Part shown: piece by piece, positions 11,286 through 24,429 of the stretch
Layout of the letters: each line of letters begins with the position of its first letter
Position numbering within the stretch: the first letter of the stretch is position 1
Assembly (NCBI GenBank): GCA_958299035.1
Contig: CATQJL010000316.1
Span: forward strand, 31,685,441-31,749,440
Direction of reading: 5' to 3'
Origin: Cylicocyclus nassatus
Lineage: Eukaryota; Nematoda; Chromadorea; Rhabditida; Strongylidae
DNA: 64,000 nucleotides
Notes under the pieces: generated by a model
The model's input: only the letters and a program-made list of their open reading frames with translations
The model's database searches: none
What the model was told of the DNA's origin: nothing
Program-made: the position numbers and the translations under genes

Positions 11286-11825
11286 CCCTTAAGAACTTGC
11301 ATGTCAAAATAGCTCACATTTTCTTCCTAAGTTTCTTTAAAATTTATGCTCAAATTGCTTGTTCTTCAGAGGCTAGAACCAAAAAAAGTGCAACATGCGG
11401 TCATGAAACTCATCTATTTTAGCATTCAGTTAGCATTAATTTTTCCAAAGATTCAGCGTGAAGTTTAGCAGACGCCATAAAAATTGCAAATGTGGTTAAG
11501 ATGCGAAAGTACAAGTCTTCAAACGTACGAGAGGTCGCTTCACAAATCGCTCAGTGTACTCCTAGAAGAAAATGAAATAATATAATGATTTGGGGTAAAG
11601 ATACATGTTATTCTTCTAAATTTACTCCACAAATACAATCATTAATTAATGCTTTGCTGGTCTGATTTAGAGACGCATGACGAAATTCACTACGATAAAT
11701 GGCCGGATTCGAATAACCTGCAATGAATCTTCTGTTATAGAGATTTTGACCACTTGTGGTAGACATTAAAGCGCTCAAAGCAGTTTTTGATGGCCCTTCC
11801 CAATGGAAGCCACAAAAGGGTTTGT
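11286..11825. other. No gene seen
   Basis: Ordinary AT-rich spacer up to the hairpin at 11826. Confidence 0.4.
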
Positions 11826-11866
11826 GATTTGTTATCCAAAACTACTCTAGTTTTGGATAACAAATC
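11826..11866. repeat. Perfect 19-bp hairpin with 3-base loop
   Basis: GATTTGTTATCCAAAACTA (11826-11844), loop CTC, then its exact reverse complement (11848-11866). It has no T tract or gene context that would make it a terminator. Confidence 0.9.
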
Positions 11867-12490
11867 AGAATCATTAAATTTTCTCTAGGTGAGAACTGAA
11901 CTTTTATCTGTTGTGCCCTTACATTAGATCATAATTCTACAATTTCCGTTGCATTTTTAAACGTGCAAGATCATCACGCATAGCACATATAATACAAATC
12001 AATGCACACTTTACGTTTATGTAGCAATTTCTGACTCACAAATTCTTGACACAGCTATGAGCAAGATTATATGTCTACCTGTATTCAAAAACTAAGAAAT
12101 CTGCTTAGAACTGATAAGGATAATTTATCTCCTGATTTCTTAGAAGCAATAAGCATGAAATATGATAGCGTGGAACACTGAAAGGATACGATGGCAATAA
12201 TCCTTAAATTGAACCTGGATCAATGGAACAAAACTTTGCGTAATAATCGAATCTCCCTCCTTCCTCATTGCTGTTCAAAAAAAAGATTTTTTCGATAACG
12301 TTATACATATTCGGAAAAACTAAACAAGCTTTCTAAATAGCCTCAGCTACTCTTCGCCAAATCCACATTTGAAAAAAACAACTGTTGAACCATATGCTTG
12401 AGGTCTCAGGGCAGTCAGATTAGGTTGATGGACTCAAACAACCAATTGTTACTGCATATTTTCCGTTATTGCAATAATTGTTGCTGCTTA
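11867..12490. other. No gene seen
   Basis: AT-rich spacer without supportable features. Confidence 0.4.
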
Positions 12491-13303
12491 TTAGGTTGGA
12501 AACTAAGTTTTGCAACTGGTCTCATAACTTCCCTCTCACTCAACATGGCGCACTCAAATTTTGCCACTGCGTTGGTTATTACGTAAGCTACAAGCGCAGC
12601 TGCTGTCCTACCAAATTCTGACGTCGCAGTGATGGTTACGGTAGGTGCATGGTATGAAGGGGAAAAATTCAAAGTTTGACGGATTTGGCTGAAACTTGGC
12701 ATAGGGATGTTATCCGACATGCTGATCACGAAAACGATAGTGAAATAGCGTGATAAGGGCTTTTTTATAGGATTACTGTGGGTGTACGATATGGGGTCTC
12801 ACCCTTAACAAGGAAAAAGGCGTTGACTCAACAAATGAATGTGATATTTGTGTTTAGCAGGCCAAATAACCTTACTATGTAAAGTTTCGGCGGAATTTGA
12901 GTTTCGGACTCTTTAGTCATTGACGGTCGTCCCCAGCGGCTCTTGCGTACATCGACTCGTTCGAATTTATGAGGACGCCAAATCTTGACATGCCCCTATA
13001 TTTCGTTTCTTTCTTAATAGGCGAAAGGAGTCAACATCCAGCAATAATTTATAGACGAATCCGGATTACAGCGCATGGTCCAGGCTGCCAAAGGCTTCAT
13101 TTTAGCTTGAAATCCCAGAAATTCTCAAATTTCACTGGTTTTCGAAAAACGCCTGAAACTTTTCTATTTCGTGTATAAAATGTAAACAATTTGTGCTCAC
13201 TTGTAGCTCACATTGCCTTCTACATGATGCCAAAGTTTGAGTGCGCCATATCCAAAGAGAGTGAAGTTATAAAACCAGTTGCAAAATTTAGTTTTCAGCC
13301 TAA
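12491..13303. mobile_element. 813-bp mariner-type element, TTAGGTTGGAAACTAAG ends
   Basis: Terminal inverted repeats of about 75 bp run inward from 12491 and 13303. Both ends carry the words AACTGG, ATAACTTC and GCGCACTCAAA in order. TA flanks the element at 12489-12490 and 13304-13305. The interior is not palindromic and has no intact frame, so this is a non-autonomous or internally decayed copy. Confidence 0.88.
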
Positions 13304-13305
13304 TA

Positions 13306-15980
13306 TTTGCTTTTGTCGCTATTTTGCATAAGGTTACAAATACTATGAGTTATTTGCGTGTTACAATTAATCCGGAAGACAGCTCGAACGAGTAAACGAC
13401 GTAAGTAATGCCAATCGGAAGTTCGTCACGTTCTGTTCATTTGCTGTAGCGCTACTACGCATTGAGTGGGTTTAATAAATGAGAGTGTGAATAGTCTTAA
13501 ATATGCAAGCGCGGAAGGGAAACGCATGGTTTGGACAAGCCTTGGTAATGCATCAAAGTTTTTGACTGTTGCGTAGCTGTACGTTCAGCAACAAATTGGT
13601 AAAGATCGTGCTTTTGCTGTAACTCCGAAGCTTTCGAATGGTCAAATTCCTCCTTTGTTGAAATGTTTGGCGGAATGCGTATGGTCTTTGACTTTATTTA
13701 AAGAGCAAATACAGACAAGATATTAGTCCATTTCAGTAGAGTCTCCATTTTCGTAGAGGGTACAGTTAGAACATTAACAACTTTTGATTCAACGCCACGC
13801 AATCCTTTCGCCAATGCTGACCTCTTGAGTAATTCAACCTTTATTAGAAAAAAGCATAGCTCCCAAATTTATATGAACTACAGCGATGATAAAAAAAGTG
13901 AAACTTGTGCTTTATAATCTTCGATGCTCCTCTTGGAAGATGAGCCTCATGCTTGCGATGAGAAAAGGATTTAGTGAACAAAGGAACACGTTGTTCGTGG
14001 GCCTGAATTGAATCAGATATCTAGTGATCTCGTTCTAAAATAGAGAACTTGCGAATTAGTTTGAAGACCCCTCTATCAAGAATGAGTAGCTCCCAATATA
14101 AATGACCTAAAGAACTCTCCAAGAGAAAGTTCAAACACGATATGACACATACTTTAGCCATAAGTGTTCTTTGAACATAGTATTATATTTGATATACATA
14201 AAAGTAAGTAGGTTCACATCGGAAAAAGATGAGAGCTAGAAGGTTAGAAGCAGCAAAACATATAAATCAAAAAATTTCACGAAATTATACGAGGTGGAGC
14301 CTGAAAGCTACCGTTTTAATATGTGCACGGATACTTGAATTTTTGATCATTGAGTAATTTCTCATATTGAACACTGAACTTTTCACGGTGCTCTAACTAC
14401 AGGTACTTTTCTGTTATTCGCACTCATGTTTGTAAGCATTATTTTTGTCCTTTTTCTCATGCCAATTTTAGGCCAAAATCAATTAAAGGAAATGTCACTA
14501 AACTGTCACAGGTCAAAAACTTGGCGAAAATCTATATTTCGGTGAGACCGGGGCCATCTCCACGGACTTTTCAAAGATTTTTAGATTAGATCACACACAG
14601 TGCCATCTACAAAATACCTACAGATCTCTGAAAGCTGACAAAAAATGAAGGTCGTTTACACAGTGCAAAAAAATTCCTGGAGTGGTTTATCCTGAAATAG
14701 TCGTCATTTTCACGAAATAGCCCTGGCAAACCATGTGTGCAAAACGGTCCCACGTGGTCTTCATTGCTTGACATACCATGTATGTTAAGCGGTCGTCACT
14801 GTGTCATATGTAAAGCTCTTTTTTCTACGCGCACCTCAAAACACTTCATTTTTTTCAAAAATAAAGCGTCACAGGTCATCCTTCAATTACCGTTCAATGT
14901 TCTCAATGGATGCTGAAGTATAATGCAAACATAATGTCTCAAAAGTGTCGGTTTTTTGATCACTCATCTTGCAGCACGCTGATTAATGAATGAGCTTGGT
15001 TTTGTCTTTCTTCCCATCGTTCAATGCATTTTTATCCTCTTTCTGATAGCAACATTTTCTCTTCAATTTATATAGTGTTTGCAATGTTATCGCCATGGCT
15101 CTCTGAGTAATTCAACATAACGCCAAATTTTCTTCTTATTTTTGAAAACTTTTATCTTGATCTTATCTAGAAACGCCGGTAAACCTTATGTAAAGTGAGC
15201 TTTCGGCTACATTTCACTTGTTTTACGCCGCATAGGCCAAATCTGAATTCTGTAGATGACATTTGCTTGAGAGAATAAGGTTCTCTAAGCACGTTTAGCG
15301 CATAAGAGCCGAAAATTCTGAAAAAAGAGTTTCTTCAAAGAAATAAAGCTTGATTATTCTGCACAAATGATGTTTAGCAGCAAACAAGCTCAACTCAACC
15401 AACTAGTAACTTTGAAAGCATACTGTTTTCACTGCAGTTGCATGCTTCACTTTATCAAAAATCAAAATCTCCAGAGAAATGATTGTTCAAAGCTCCAAAC
15501 ACCAGACAAGAAGGATCTTAACACTACCTTATAGCTCGGATTTGCTTCATATGCATCGGATCTATTTTTGAAAATTGCCGTTTGAAAACGTTATACCTAT
15601 TTTTGAAGACTTTCAGCAGATAGAAATGATGGGCAAAGAATTGGCAGCTACCCAAAAGCATTTGAAAGACTATGATTTAAAGAGGTAACCATTAAAAAGA
15701 GAAGAAAGGCTGCATTATGCATGTCTAATGGCAATTAAGTCTTGATTTTACGAGGGTTTATAATGTTTGAAATAATCGACAAAACTTCTGGGACATCTCA
15801 ATGGATAGCGCAACATCTATTTGAATAAAGTATGCGGATTGGCAAGACGCGTTTGTAAAAACACCGTTCTAATTTTCCACTAGAAATAACATCGTTTTGA
15901 ACGAAAGAAATGTTGAGAGATTAAGGTAAACAACAAAGATCTTTCAGAAAGATTTTGTATCAATTTCAACTGGCAATATA
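13306..15980. other. No gene seen; one unpaired element end
   Basis: The only repeat signal is near 15772-15800, a CTTCTGGGACATCTCAAT sequence resembling the right end of a mariner-type element. I could not find its partner. No exon is supported. Confidence 0.4.
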
Positions 15981-16753
15981 TTACGTTGTCGGATAATTTC
16001 TGTTACACTTTTCATTTCAATTCTTGAAAATCTCAGAAGCTTTGAAAAGAACTCATGTTTACGGCATATGGGCAAGGTCAAAAGGCCTATTCAAAGGTAC
16101 CGTCGCATTCGTGCGCAAAACACCCACTTTGTTGAAAATCCGTTTCTTCCCATTCTTGTAAATGAGCCGGCGTTTTCTCAGGTGATAAGCGACAGACCGG
16201 ACAATGTGGTAATCAGGTAGCGCATAGTCTTTGGCGTTTAGCAAATGAGGGAGGATAACGCGACATGTCTACACAGGTTTTTCTGAGCGGTTCAAATGTT
16301 AGTGTGCGCCATCTTTGAAATCATCGGAAATTTAACGAAGAAAACTTTTTCAAAAAATTTCGAAAAATCATTTTTATGTTTTCTGCCTTCATTTCTATAG
16401 ATGCACATAAAAAGAAGAATTTAGGAAAGCATTTGAATTTTTTTGATATTTTTTACCCCTCGTTTTTGAATCTCTGTACCGGAACGCCTCCATGTAAGAG
16501 ACAATGCTAAAATATGCTCTAAAAACTTCTGGAAAAGGAAAAGCGCAAGAAGGTGCAGAGAAATCTGCAATTTGACTGTTTTTACAAAACTACCGTAAAC
16601 TTTTTGGTAATTGGTGCACTTGCGGCTCAATCATGTTGGTGGGTAGATTCTGCTATGTCTTAAGCGTGTTGCAAATTTAAGGTTTTCAGAAAGCTTCTGA
16701 AATTTTCTAAAAAATTTAGAAAAAAATGTAACAAAAATTATCCGACAACCTAA
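15981..16753. mobile_element. 773-bp mariner-type element, TTACGTTGTCGGATAA ends
   Basis: The left end TTACGTTGTCGGATAATT and the reverse complement of the right end, TTAGGTTGTCGGATAATT, match for about 70 bp. TA flanks the element at 15979-15980 and 16754-16755. The interior is not palindromic. Two minus-strand open frames inside (16059-16244 and 16421-16630) could be transposase debris, but I cannot recognise the catalytic DDD/E motif. Confidence 0.85.
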
Positions 16754-16755
16754 TA

Positions 16756-18432
16756 AATCGCCATATTGACACCGTCAAAATGACCTCTACAGGGTTTTTT
16801 AAAAGGTTCTAGGCCCAATTTTTAAAAGTATTATTTGTTAGCATTCGTAGTCTTCAAGTTTGATTATGAGTTTTTCGTCTAGTTGCCAATAATTCACAAA
16901 AAATCAAACCGTTTGCATTGTACATCCTCAAGAAATTACCTTGAAGCAAGCAATACTACAACTTTGAGGTCAAGCCGATGGAAATGTAACCCAACGTGTA
17001 ACATGTGTAGCTCTTTCAGCTTTTGAGCTTTTACGGAACTCCGAGTGGCAAAATATAGAGTTATCTTCGTACAAAACTAATTACCAATCTCAGTTCATAG
17101 TACTGTAGGGTTTGGAACAAATCCTTGAACTAGTGCCGTGCCATTAGGAAAACGTGTTCGGAAACTACCCGAAGAAGCTGGAAAGTCCAACACAGAGTCA
17201 GTCTGAATCACTATTTTCAGCTGTAAGCCTTGCCTTGTTTAACCGAAATGTTATTTTGAAGTCACTTGAGGTACACCACAAATGCTGTTATCCTGATGTT
17301 CTCAACAACAATTGCTACATTTTGACAAGTTTGCTTAATCTCGCAGAAACAATTTCTCATGCATTCTAAAAGCCGCTGGCTTTTCTTTGTGATTAGTCGT
17401 GGAAAGCAAAATTTGCTCTCTTCTGCACCAAAATTTGAACAATCTGAAACGCGTGCTTCAGAAACTATGAGAGAACATCGGCGCCAACTACCCGTCTGTC
17501 ACGATGCATGCATTTCGCAAGAGTGCCCCTGTGAAGGCCAAAGGAGGGCTTATGGATTCTGAGTGCACATTATTGTTTTGCAAATTTTCAGGAATTCTTC
17601 ATAAAATGCATGCTAATTATCATAGGTCTAATCTTTCATATAATTTCAATTGAAGAAATATTAGCCCTTAGAACTTTTGGGACATCCTATAGAAGCATAT
17701 TAGCAAGATCACAACGCTAATTTTTTTTTTAGGTATGGCAGATAGACAGTCCTTGCAAAATCAGGAGAGTAAATTTCATCCCAGCATACAATTCACAGCA
17801 TTTGATGAAGAAAGTGGGTCCGAATGATGGAGGAGTACCGTTGTTTTCACTGACTGACATTTTGACGCTCTCTTACGCGTATGTAAATCGAAGAAATCAA
17901 AAAAGTTTCTACAATTGTTTTGTCATCGGAATGTTACCTCAACGAAAAATGTTAACATTCTTGTTTGTTTCAGCGATTACTCAATTGAAGTTCCTCTAAA
18001 CCATTATTTATATCGTCTCTTGAATAGCAGAGCAAGTTGAGCTGCTGCTGCATCCAGCTTCTAATTCGCATTTTTCTCAGAATTGGTAGCCAAAATTTGA
18101 CGTTTTAAAGTTCTAACGACTTTGCGCAAATGTGGTTTTGAGAAAATTATTCGTCAAAACCTGAGCCTTTGACCTTTAACGAACGTGCTCAGAGCACAGC
18201 GAATCTTCCGTGATTGAGAAACAATTTATATTCTCTAGAAGCCGTAAGTTGATACTCCTTTATTTTTTATTTGGTCATTGCTTATGTCAATCAATGTTAT
18301 TGATACGACAAAATTGACTGAAAAACACTCGACTGCTTATTCAGTCTCTCAAAGTTCAATATTAATGTACGCCAGATGAAAACTAAGGGTAAAATCTGGA
18401 GTACTTAGGCAACCTCATTCATTCATAAAATA
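16756..18432. other. No gene seen; one unpaired element end
   Basis: Overlapping open frames at 17154-17562 may belong to a decayed element whose right-type end (AACTTTTGGGACATCC) lies at about 17677-17692. No left partner was found. Otherwise AT-rich spacer. Confidence 0.4.
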
Positions 18433-19141
18433 TTAGGTGGGTGCAAAAGTTCTGTCGTTTCATTTTCAAAAATTTGTAACATCGCCAGATTTCAACGGAT
18501 TTGCTTGCTTGTAATTTTATTAGAAAGAATAAGTCTTTCGCTTTCAAATGCTATCCCGTGGAGCTTCTGTTTCGCACTGGGTGCCGAGATAAAAATGGAA
18601 AACTAAGACTATGTAAACTTTGACCATTTTAAGTTAGGTCACCAAAAATATGGAATGCTGCAGAAAAATCTGAAATCGTCAGTACATATGTTTTTTGGCC
18701 TACTCTTCGCAATTTTGAAAGTTTGTGCTGTTTGGACGTCTCTGTGAGAAGTTATGATTTTCGCGAAAATTCACAAATTAAATGATTTTGGCGTTTTCCA
18801 TGGTAAACTCGATATTCATAACTTCTCACGGAGACATTCAAACAGCACAAACTCTTCACGATTGCAAAGAGTAAATCAAAAAACTTATGTACTGACGATT
18901 TCAGATTTTTCTGCAGCATTCTGGATTTTTGGAGACCTAACTTAAAATGGTCAAAGTTAACAAGGTCTTAGTTTTCCATTTTTATCTCTGCATTCTGTGC
19001 GATACAGAAGGTCCGCAAAATAGCGCTTGAAAGCGGAAGACCTGTTCTTTTTAATACAATTACAAGCAAGCAAATCCGTTGAAATGTGGCGAAGTTACAA
19101 ATTTTTGAAAGTGAAACGACAGAAGTTTTGCACTCACCTAA
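18433..19141. mobile_element. 709-bp fully palindromic mariner-type element
   Basis: The element starts TTAGGTGGGTGCAAAAGTTC and ends with its near reverse complement. TA flanks it at 18431-18432 and 19142-19143. The arms are about 320 bp around a 60-bp loop near 18760-18815. The terminus resembles the TTAGGTTGGTGCAAAAG ends of cecropia-type mariners such as Hsmar1 (established knowledge). No transposase is encoded. Confidence 0.92.
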
Positions 19142-19143
19142 TA

Positions 19144-20720
19144 TTTTACTCACTTTCGATATTCATAGCGGAAGTTGAAAAAAGACAAAACTAATCCTGT
19201 GTTGTAAACTCACATCATAGCATTAATGCTAAATATCCTTGTAGAAATATTTTAAGCGCCTTTATAAGAAGATTTTACGTCAATCATTTCCTGCTAACTC
19301 TTAATACCTGGCGAGACAAAAGATGCCGAAGCGGAAGCATTACAACATGCAAAGAGAGGATTTTTCTCCTACGTAGTCGGATTAAAACTTCATACATTAA
19401 GCTTTTTAGTCATTCAACGCACTATCTTACAGAGATTTCTTCCACAAGCTATATGATCCCCAAAGTGACAAACAAAAACCGAAGTGCTGTTCCGCGTATT
19501 GTAGTATTACGTAGATATCACATGCATTGTTAATATGATAATCATTCTCTGGGGAACTTACGCAATTCGCACATTCTTTGGTATGTGCACAACTTTGCTA
19601 ATTAGTTCTAAAAATAGAGCAGAACTTGAATAATGCAGATCAATTAGGATATATTACCGACAATCAACAATTTGGTTAACATGAAGAAGGTTAGAATCGC
19701 ATTTTGTGTTAGCTTTTCCCTTAGGAGGAAAAATTTCTCTTTTAGCCACCAAATCTTCGTAAACAGAGAGAGTCAAAAGTCAATCGTTTTTGAACAAAGT
19801 CAGAAAACTTATAAGTGTTCTTTCGATAAGAACAACCTCGTTTGTTGTGGACGCAATACTCCGATATTTGTACTGACTATGCTTTTTGCTTTAAAGTTCT
19901 CTTGGCTCCACATAGTCGAAGTGCTAGCGTCAGCATTGTCTTACAAATAAAACCACCGATAGCTCTTTACTATCAAACGGTTTCTGGAAATCATTCTGCA
20001 AATCATTAGCGACAATCAAGTAGATTCATCGCAAAAAATCTTAAGTAATGAAAAATCTCTTTGAGACTTGGTCAGAACTGCTGATTTTGACAACAATACG
20101 GCTTGCGAGTTATTGAATCACCATAACGTTGCTACGCCATATTTAGATTAACCAAAAAGGGACGGGGTAGTACAAAGTTCATAACCTATTTAAAGACTAT
20201 GATAAATTTAGATAATGAGTTCTTTTTGAAGTGATTTTGAGGACAGCGCGGTTTTTTAGTGGTAAAATAGTATAGGTGAAACGCGAACCAGTCGCGAAAG
20301 ACATCTGGCAAGTTGCCGGCTCGCGTGGCAACTATAATCGGAGCCTACTAGGAGCGGTTGGCGATTCGCCCGTAATAGACAATGGCCTAGGATTTCCAAA
20401 CAAGGGGTAACCTTCTTAGCAAACCTTGTCAGTGGCTTTGAAAGTTCGCTTCTAGCCTCAAAATTTGAAATAACTTAACCTACTTAGCCAGCATACGATT
20501 CATTTTCGACCTTGTTCCCCTACTTGAGGTTTACTTTATGTTGGTTCGTTCTAAAATTTGAGTATGAAATTTATTCTGATTTCAAGAACTGCCTATCTGC
20601 AACGTGCCAAGGAGAAATTGACAAATTATCATCTTTCCATGTTTCCGAAAATTATTTCCGATGGCGTAAACATAGCTGTTCACGTCCTGAAATTTTTTGA
20701 AATACATTAATCAAATAACA
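19144..20720. other. No gene seen
   Basis: A 92-codon open frame at 19672-19950 has no splice-site or homology support. Otherwise AT-rich spacer. Confidence 0.4.
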
Positions 20721-20760
20721 CGGTGTCCCAAAAGTCAGTCTTGTAGCGTAATTCTGCATC
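20721..20760 (+). repeat. Unpaired CACGGTGTCCCAAAAG element end
   Basis: The sequence resembles the left end of the CAGGGTGTCCC family found at 26044 and 48576. No matching right end was found downstream, so this is a solo end, a truncated copy, or chance resemblance. Confidence 0.4.
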
Positions 20761-21590
20761 GCTATAACTTATGAATCACTGGTAGTTTCGATTTCAAATC
20801 TATGCCGCAGAATGCTGCAATCATCCTTTACAATATACATTTTTCCAAGGCGAAGATTTTCACGTGTTTTCGGAGAAAATGAAATTATCGAACCATGAAA
20901 CATCATAGAGGAGACTCTGCGCTACTACAACTATAGTAGCTGCACTCAAAAATCTAATTCATTGAAACAGGCGAAAAAAATGGAAATCTTGGGTGCGTGT
21001 CACGGCCACTTGTCTTTGAAATTGATTTGAAATCGTTAGAAGTGAAGCAGTCACTGAAACTAAAGTAATATTCTCTCCATATGTCTTCTAGATGAGATTT
21101 TAGTCCAACTTGAATGACGAACTTGGTTTCAAAACTTACTGTAGCCGATTTTCCGTATCAATTTTTCGCAATTATGTCCGACCTCCAGCGTGAGGTCTAA
21201 GCGTGCCTGTATCAAAATTCTTATAATTTCACTTCTAAATTTTACAAAAATCTTCCTTCAAAGTATGTTTTAGCTGGAAGCTTGCTCTATCATACCGCAC
21301 ATTTTCTAAGCCATAGTAACTATTCCCGTAAGGGCGTGGGAGAAATTGTTGATGATTACCTGCGTGCCACGGCGGTAGCAATCGCCAACAGTTTGTAGGC
21401 TTCCGTTATGAAGAGAAACTACTTTTTACAAAATTAGTATTGTATTGGATTTGTTATTATTTGATTGATGTGCGCTCCAAATCGTATATCTTTAAGTTGT
21501 TCCGTACTGTTTTATCAGATAAAATACTAGGCTACAAGATATTGGATAACCTGCTTTTATAAAGGCATCTCCGTCATTTATGTCTCGCTA
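20761..21590. other. No gene seen
   Basis: May include the remains of the element that begins at 20721. Nothing else is supported. Confidence 0.35.
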
Positions 21591-22275
21591 TTTCGTTAAA
21601 CCGAAAGCTCTGTTACACCATTTTCAAAAATTCATAGCTTCTGATTTTTCCAACCGACTTGAGTGCTTTTATTTTCTATGAAAGAATAAGTCATGCTATT
21701 TATAATGACATCTTGGCTGCTTACCAATGGTCATCTGTTGCGCAGATAGGAACGATAGAAGAAAATTAATCAGATTTCGAGTTTTCTGTGTAGGGTCAAA
21801 AAAGAGACTTACAAAAAAGGAGCAGTCAGTATTATAGGTTTTTTACTAGCTCTTTTTAACTTGCGAAGTTTGCGTTAATTGAGCGTCTTTATCAAAAGTT
21901 ATGATTTTCGAGCAAGCAATACAAAAGGGTGAATTTGATTTATTTTGGCATTTTTCAGGGAAATCATAACTTTTCGTAGAGACGCTCCATCGGCGCAAAC
22001 TTTGCACCGTTAGAAAAAGATGGTGAAAAAACCTACAATACCGAGCTCCGATTTTTGTAGCGAGTTTCCGATTTTTTATGACCCTCCACAGAAAATTCGA
22101 ATTTTGACTAATTTTCTTCTATCGCTCCTATCTATGCAACAGATGAACATTAGTAAGCAGCTAAGATGTGCTTGTAAAGAGCATGATTTATCCTTTCATA
22201 AAAAGAATAAAAGCATTCAAATCGGTTGGAAAAGTCGAAAGAAAAGGGACGACAGAAACTTTTGGCTCAACCTAA
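21591..22275. mobile_element. 685-bp palindromic mariner-type element related to the 1280-2602 palindrome
   Basis: The right end reads TTAGGTTGAGCCAAAAG in reverse complement. The left end, TTTCGTTAAACCGAAAG, is decayed but alignable. TA occurs at 21589-21590 and 22276-22277. The arms meet at a central core (about 21830-22055) nearly identical to the core of the palindrome at 1790-2045. Confidence 0.82.
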
Positions 22276-22277
22276 TA

Positions 22278-22956
22278 TTTTATTTTTCAAAATCTTTTAG
22301 TCACTGTCAATAAGAGAAAACAGTATTTTTGATAATGTGTTTTACCATCTCGCAAAGATATTGCTCTATCTATATGTCTACCTCAATCAAATGGTCATTG
22401 AAAGAATGGTGCAAGATCATCTGAAATGAAGTGGAAGGCATTGAGGTTGCTCAAAAAAAGCTCTAAGCAATTCACCAGATTCTAACAAGGGAAGGATCCC
22501 AAGTTGATCTGGGACGAAATGCATATCATTAGATTCGTCTTGTTGAGCTAATCCCAAATCTGCCCTATCTGCTGCGCGAAAGATGTTATGAGGAAAGTAT
22601 GGGCGGATTCAAATAGATTACCTGGTCAAGGTGCTCTCTATCAAACTTTGGCAAAATGCTGTTCTCTTGCCAGTCGTCCTCATTTCTGATTTGGATTTTT
22701 GTTTCTGCAGACTTGTTGTCATTGTTTATGTTTCGTTTTTCTGCTGTTTCATCTTCTGTTTCCTCTGTTTGTTTTTGTTTTTTTTAGCTTATTGCTTTTC
22801 TATTTGTTTTTTTTTTGTTGTTCTCTGATTTATATTTTCCTTCAACAGATACTCATACTGCTCAGGTTCGTCTTTTTTAGATGTTTACCTCACGTGTTAG
22901 TTATAACTCGTATCAATACTGATAAAGATAAAGTATGAAACGTTATTAGCATTTTA
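22278..22956. other. No gene seen
   Basis: A T-rich stretch (22690-22870) produces hydrophobic open frames (for example 22631-22828), an expected artefact of base composition. Confidence 0.4.
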
Positions 22957-23002
22957 ATGCATTTCCAAGTTTTTTTTTTCAAAAAAGAACTTGGAAGTGC
23001 AT
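22957..23002. repeat. Short foldback around a T/A tract
   Basis: ATGCATTTCCAAGTT followed by a T tract is mirrored by an A tract and AACTTGGAAGTGCAT, giving arms of about 20 bp with one mismatch outside the tract. Confidence 0.75.
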
Positions 23003-23778
23003 AATTTGCATATATTGAGTGCACCAACTAGAAATGCACACATACGCAGAACAGATAAGCGTTTGTGACAGCTACTTCTTGAAGTTGTGCCACTGAATGT
23101 ATGCCATATTCAGACCTTCAAAGGCTCATGCTTTCAAAGAACCGCGCAGTTACGGATTCGGATTATCAAAAGGATTTAATAACATGTATCTCGTTTTGAA
23201 TTGCCCCGGCGACCTAAGATCCTCTATTAAATTATGCGATCAAAGTCCAAAAATCAAAACATGATAGTCTTTTTTAATGACATATTGGCACTTCCTGCCA
23301 AGCCTAAACCATACTTGGCATAGCAAAAGAGACAAACTGGCTATTTCGAAAATGGGTTTGAGTATAGAGAATAGTCATGTAAGTTTATATATTTTGAGTA
23401 ATTTCTACTCCTATTTCACTCAACCTGTTCAGGAGCAGGAGTTATAAACGAAAAATTGAAAAGTTATTATACAGCATCTTTCTTAGGAGTTAATCTATGT
23501 TGACTGCGCTAACTGGGACCAGAAATAATGTGTACTCGCGCATGTATCCACATTTTTGTTTCGGTCTGCATCATACATGTCCCTTAGTGTCGCAGCTGCA
23601 GTAGTCAATCCTTAAAGATTCCTCTCAGGCACTGATCGCAACGAAGGGTTCAAACGGCCATTGCAGTGATTGCAATTCATTCTGTATTTTCCCTCGTTTG
23701 AGCTATAATCTCTAGGCAACAATCTGCACTCAATCTTTTCTTCGCATCATTCTTTTTCAGTCTACCTCCATTGAGACG
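23003..23778. other. No gene seen
   Basis: No supportable feature on either strand. Confidence 0.4.
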
Positions 23779-23979
23779 TCATATTAATTCTCCACACCGT
23801 AGACTCGCACATATTCTGTGGTTGTATTGAAAATGAGAAGGGGCGATATTGTATTCTAAAGCTTCAACATTCTTAACTAATTCAATGTGAATGTGAAGTT
23901 TTGGCTCATCTAAAACTTCGCATTCTGTGCGGAGGGGAGCTTGACTTTCAGCAACCTTTTTTGTACAAATCTCTTGTTT
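23779..23979 (-). CDS. Candidate terminal exon, unknown gene
   Basis: The minus strand is open for 66 codons from just after a TTTATTAG acceptor-like site to TGA at 23781-23779. The translation is hydrophilic and balanced, containing the segment LDEPKLHIHIELVKNVEALE. It has no initiating Met, as expected for an internal or terminal exon. It lies downstream, in minus-strand order, of the exon-like pieces at 24430-24899, with a repeat fragment between. I could not match phases across the set, so the link is only suggested. Confidence 0.3.
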   Translation of the reverse strand, partial: KQEICTKKVAESQAPLRTECEVLDEPKLHIHIELVKNVEALEYNIAPSHFQYNHRICASLRCGELI

Positions 23980-24078
23980 CTAATAAATCTCTTGTCTTTC
24001 ATAGTCTCCTTTCACAAGAAAATCGCTACCAAAGACGGCAGAGAAAGAATCGATATTACTCCACTGGGGTCACATATA

Positions 24079-24420
24079 CAGGGTGTCCCGAAAAGATGTA
24101 ATAATGGATTGATTGATAATGGATAATGGATAACATGGATTGATCTGGAGCGAAATACCGATCGCTCTTCATACTGCAGTATCACGGTAGGAGCTTTGAA
24201 AAGGGTTTTGAACTATAGAGGGCCATATTTTGCTTCAGAAAGGAAACAAAATGGCCTAAAACTTTTACACTAAGCTAATTAGACTTGTTGTTTCTAAATA
24301 TGAAGTCCGCAACTTATCTTGATGCTTCATTAAAAAGTTAGGCGAGGCAAGCAGTAGCGTTCTTTCAACGTTTTCAGAAAATGCGGTGAGAAATAGTAAT
24401 GTTGTCGCAAATAATTTTTT
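24079..24420. mobile_element. Half copy of the CAGGGTGTCCC element family
   Basis: Starts CAGGGTGTCCCGAAAAG after TA at 24077-24078. It then follows the sequence of one arm of the element at 48576-49247 for about 340 bp (for example GATCGCTCTTCAT and the GGCCATATTTTGC region). The second half is missing. Confidence 0.7.
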
Positions 24421-24429
24421 TTCAGATCC

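Noticed and set aside
16059..16630. Minus-strand frames inside a mariner-type element as transposase
   Set aside because: No helix-turn-helix or DDD/E catalytic motif can be identified; kept only as possible debris.
22631..22938. Hydrophobic membrane-protein-like frames
   Set aside because: They come from a T-rich low-complexity stretch read in two frames.
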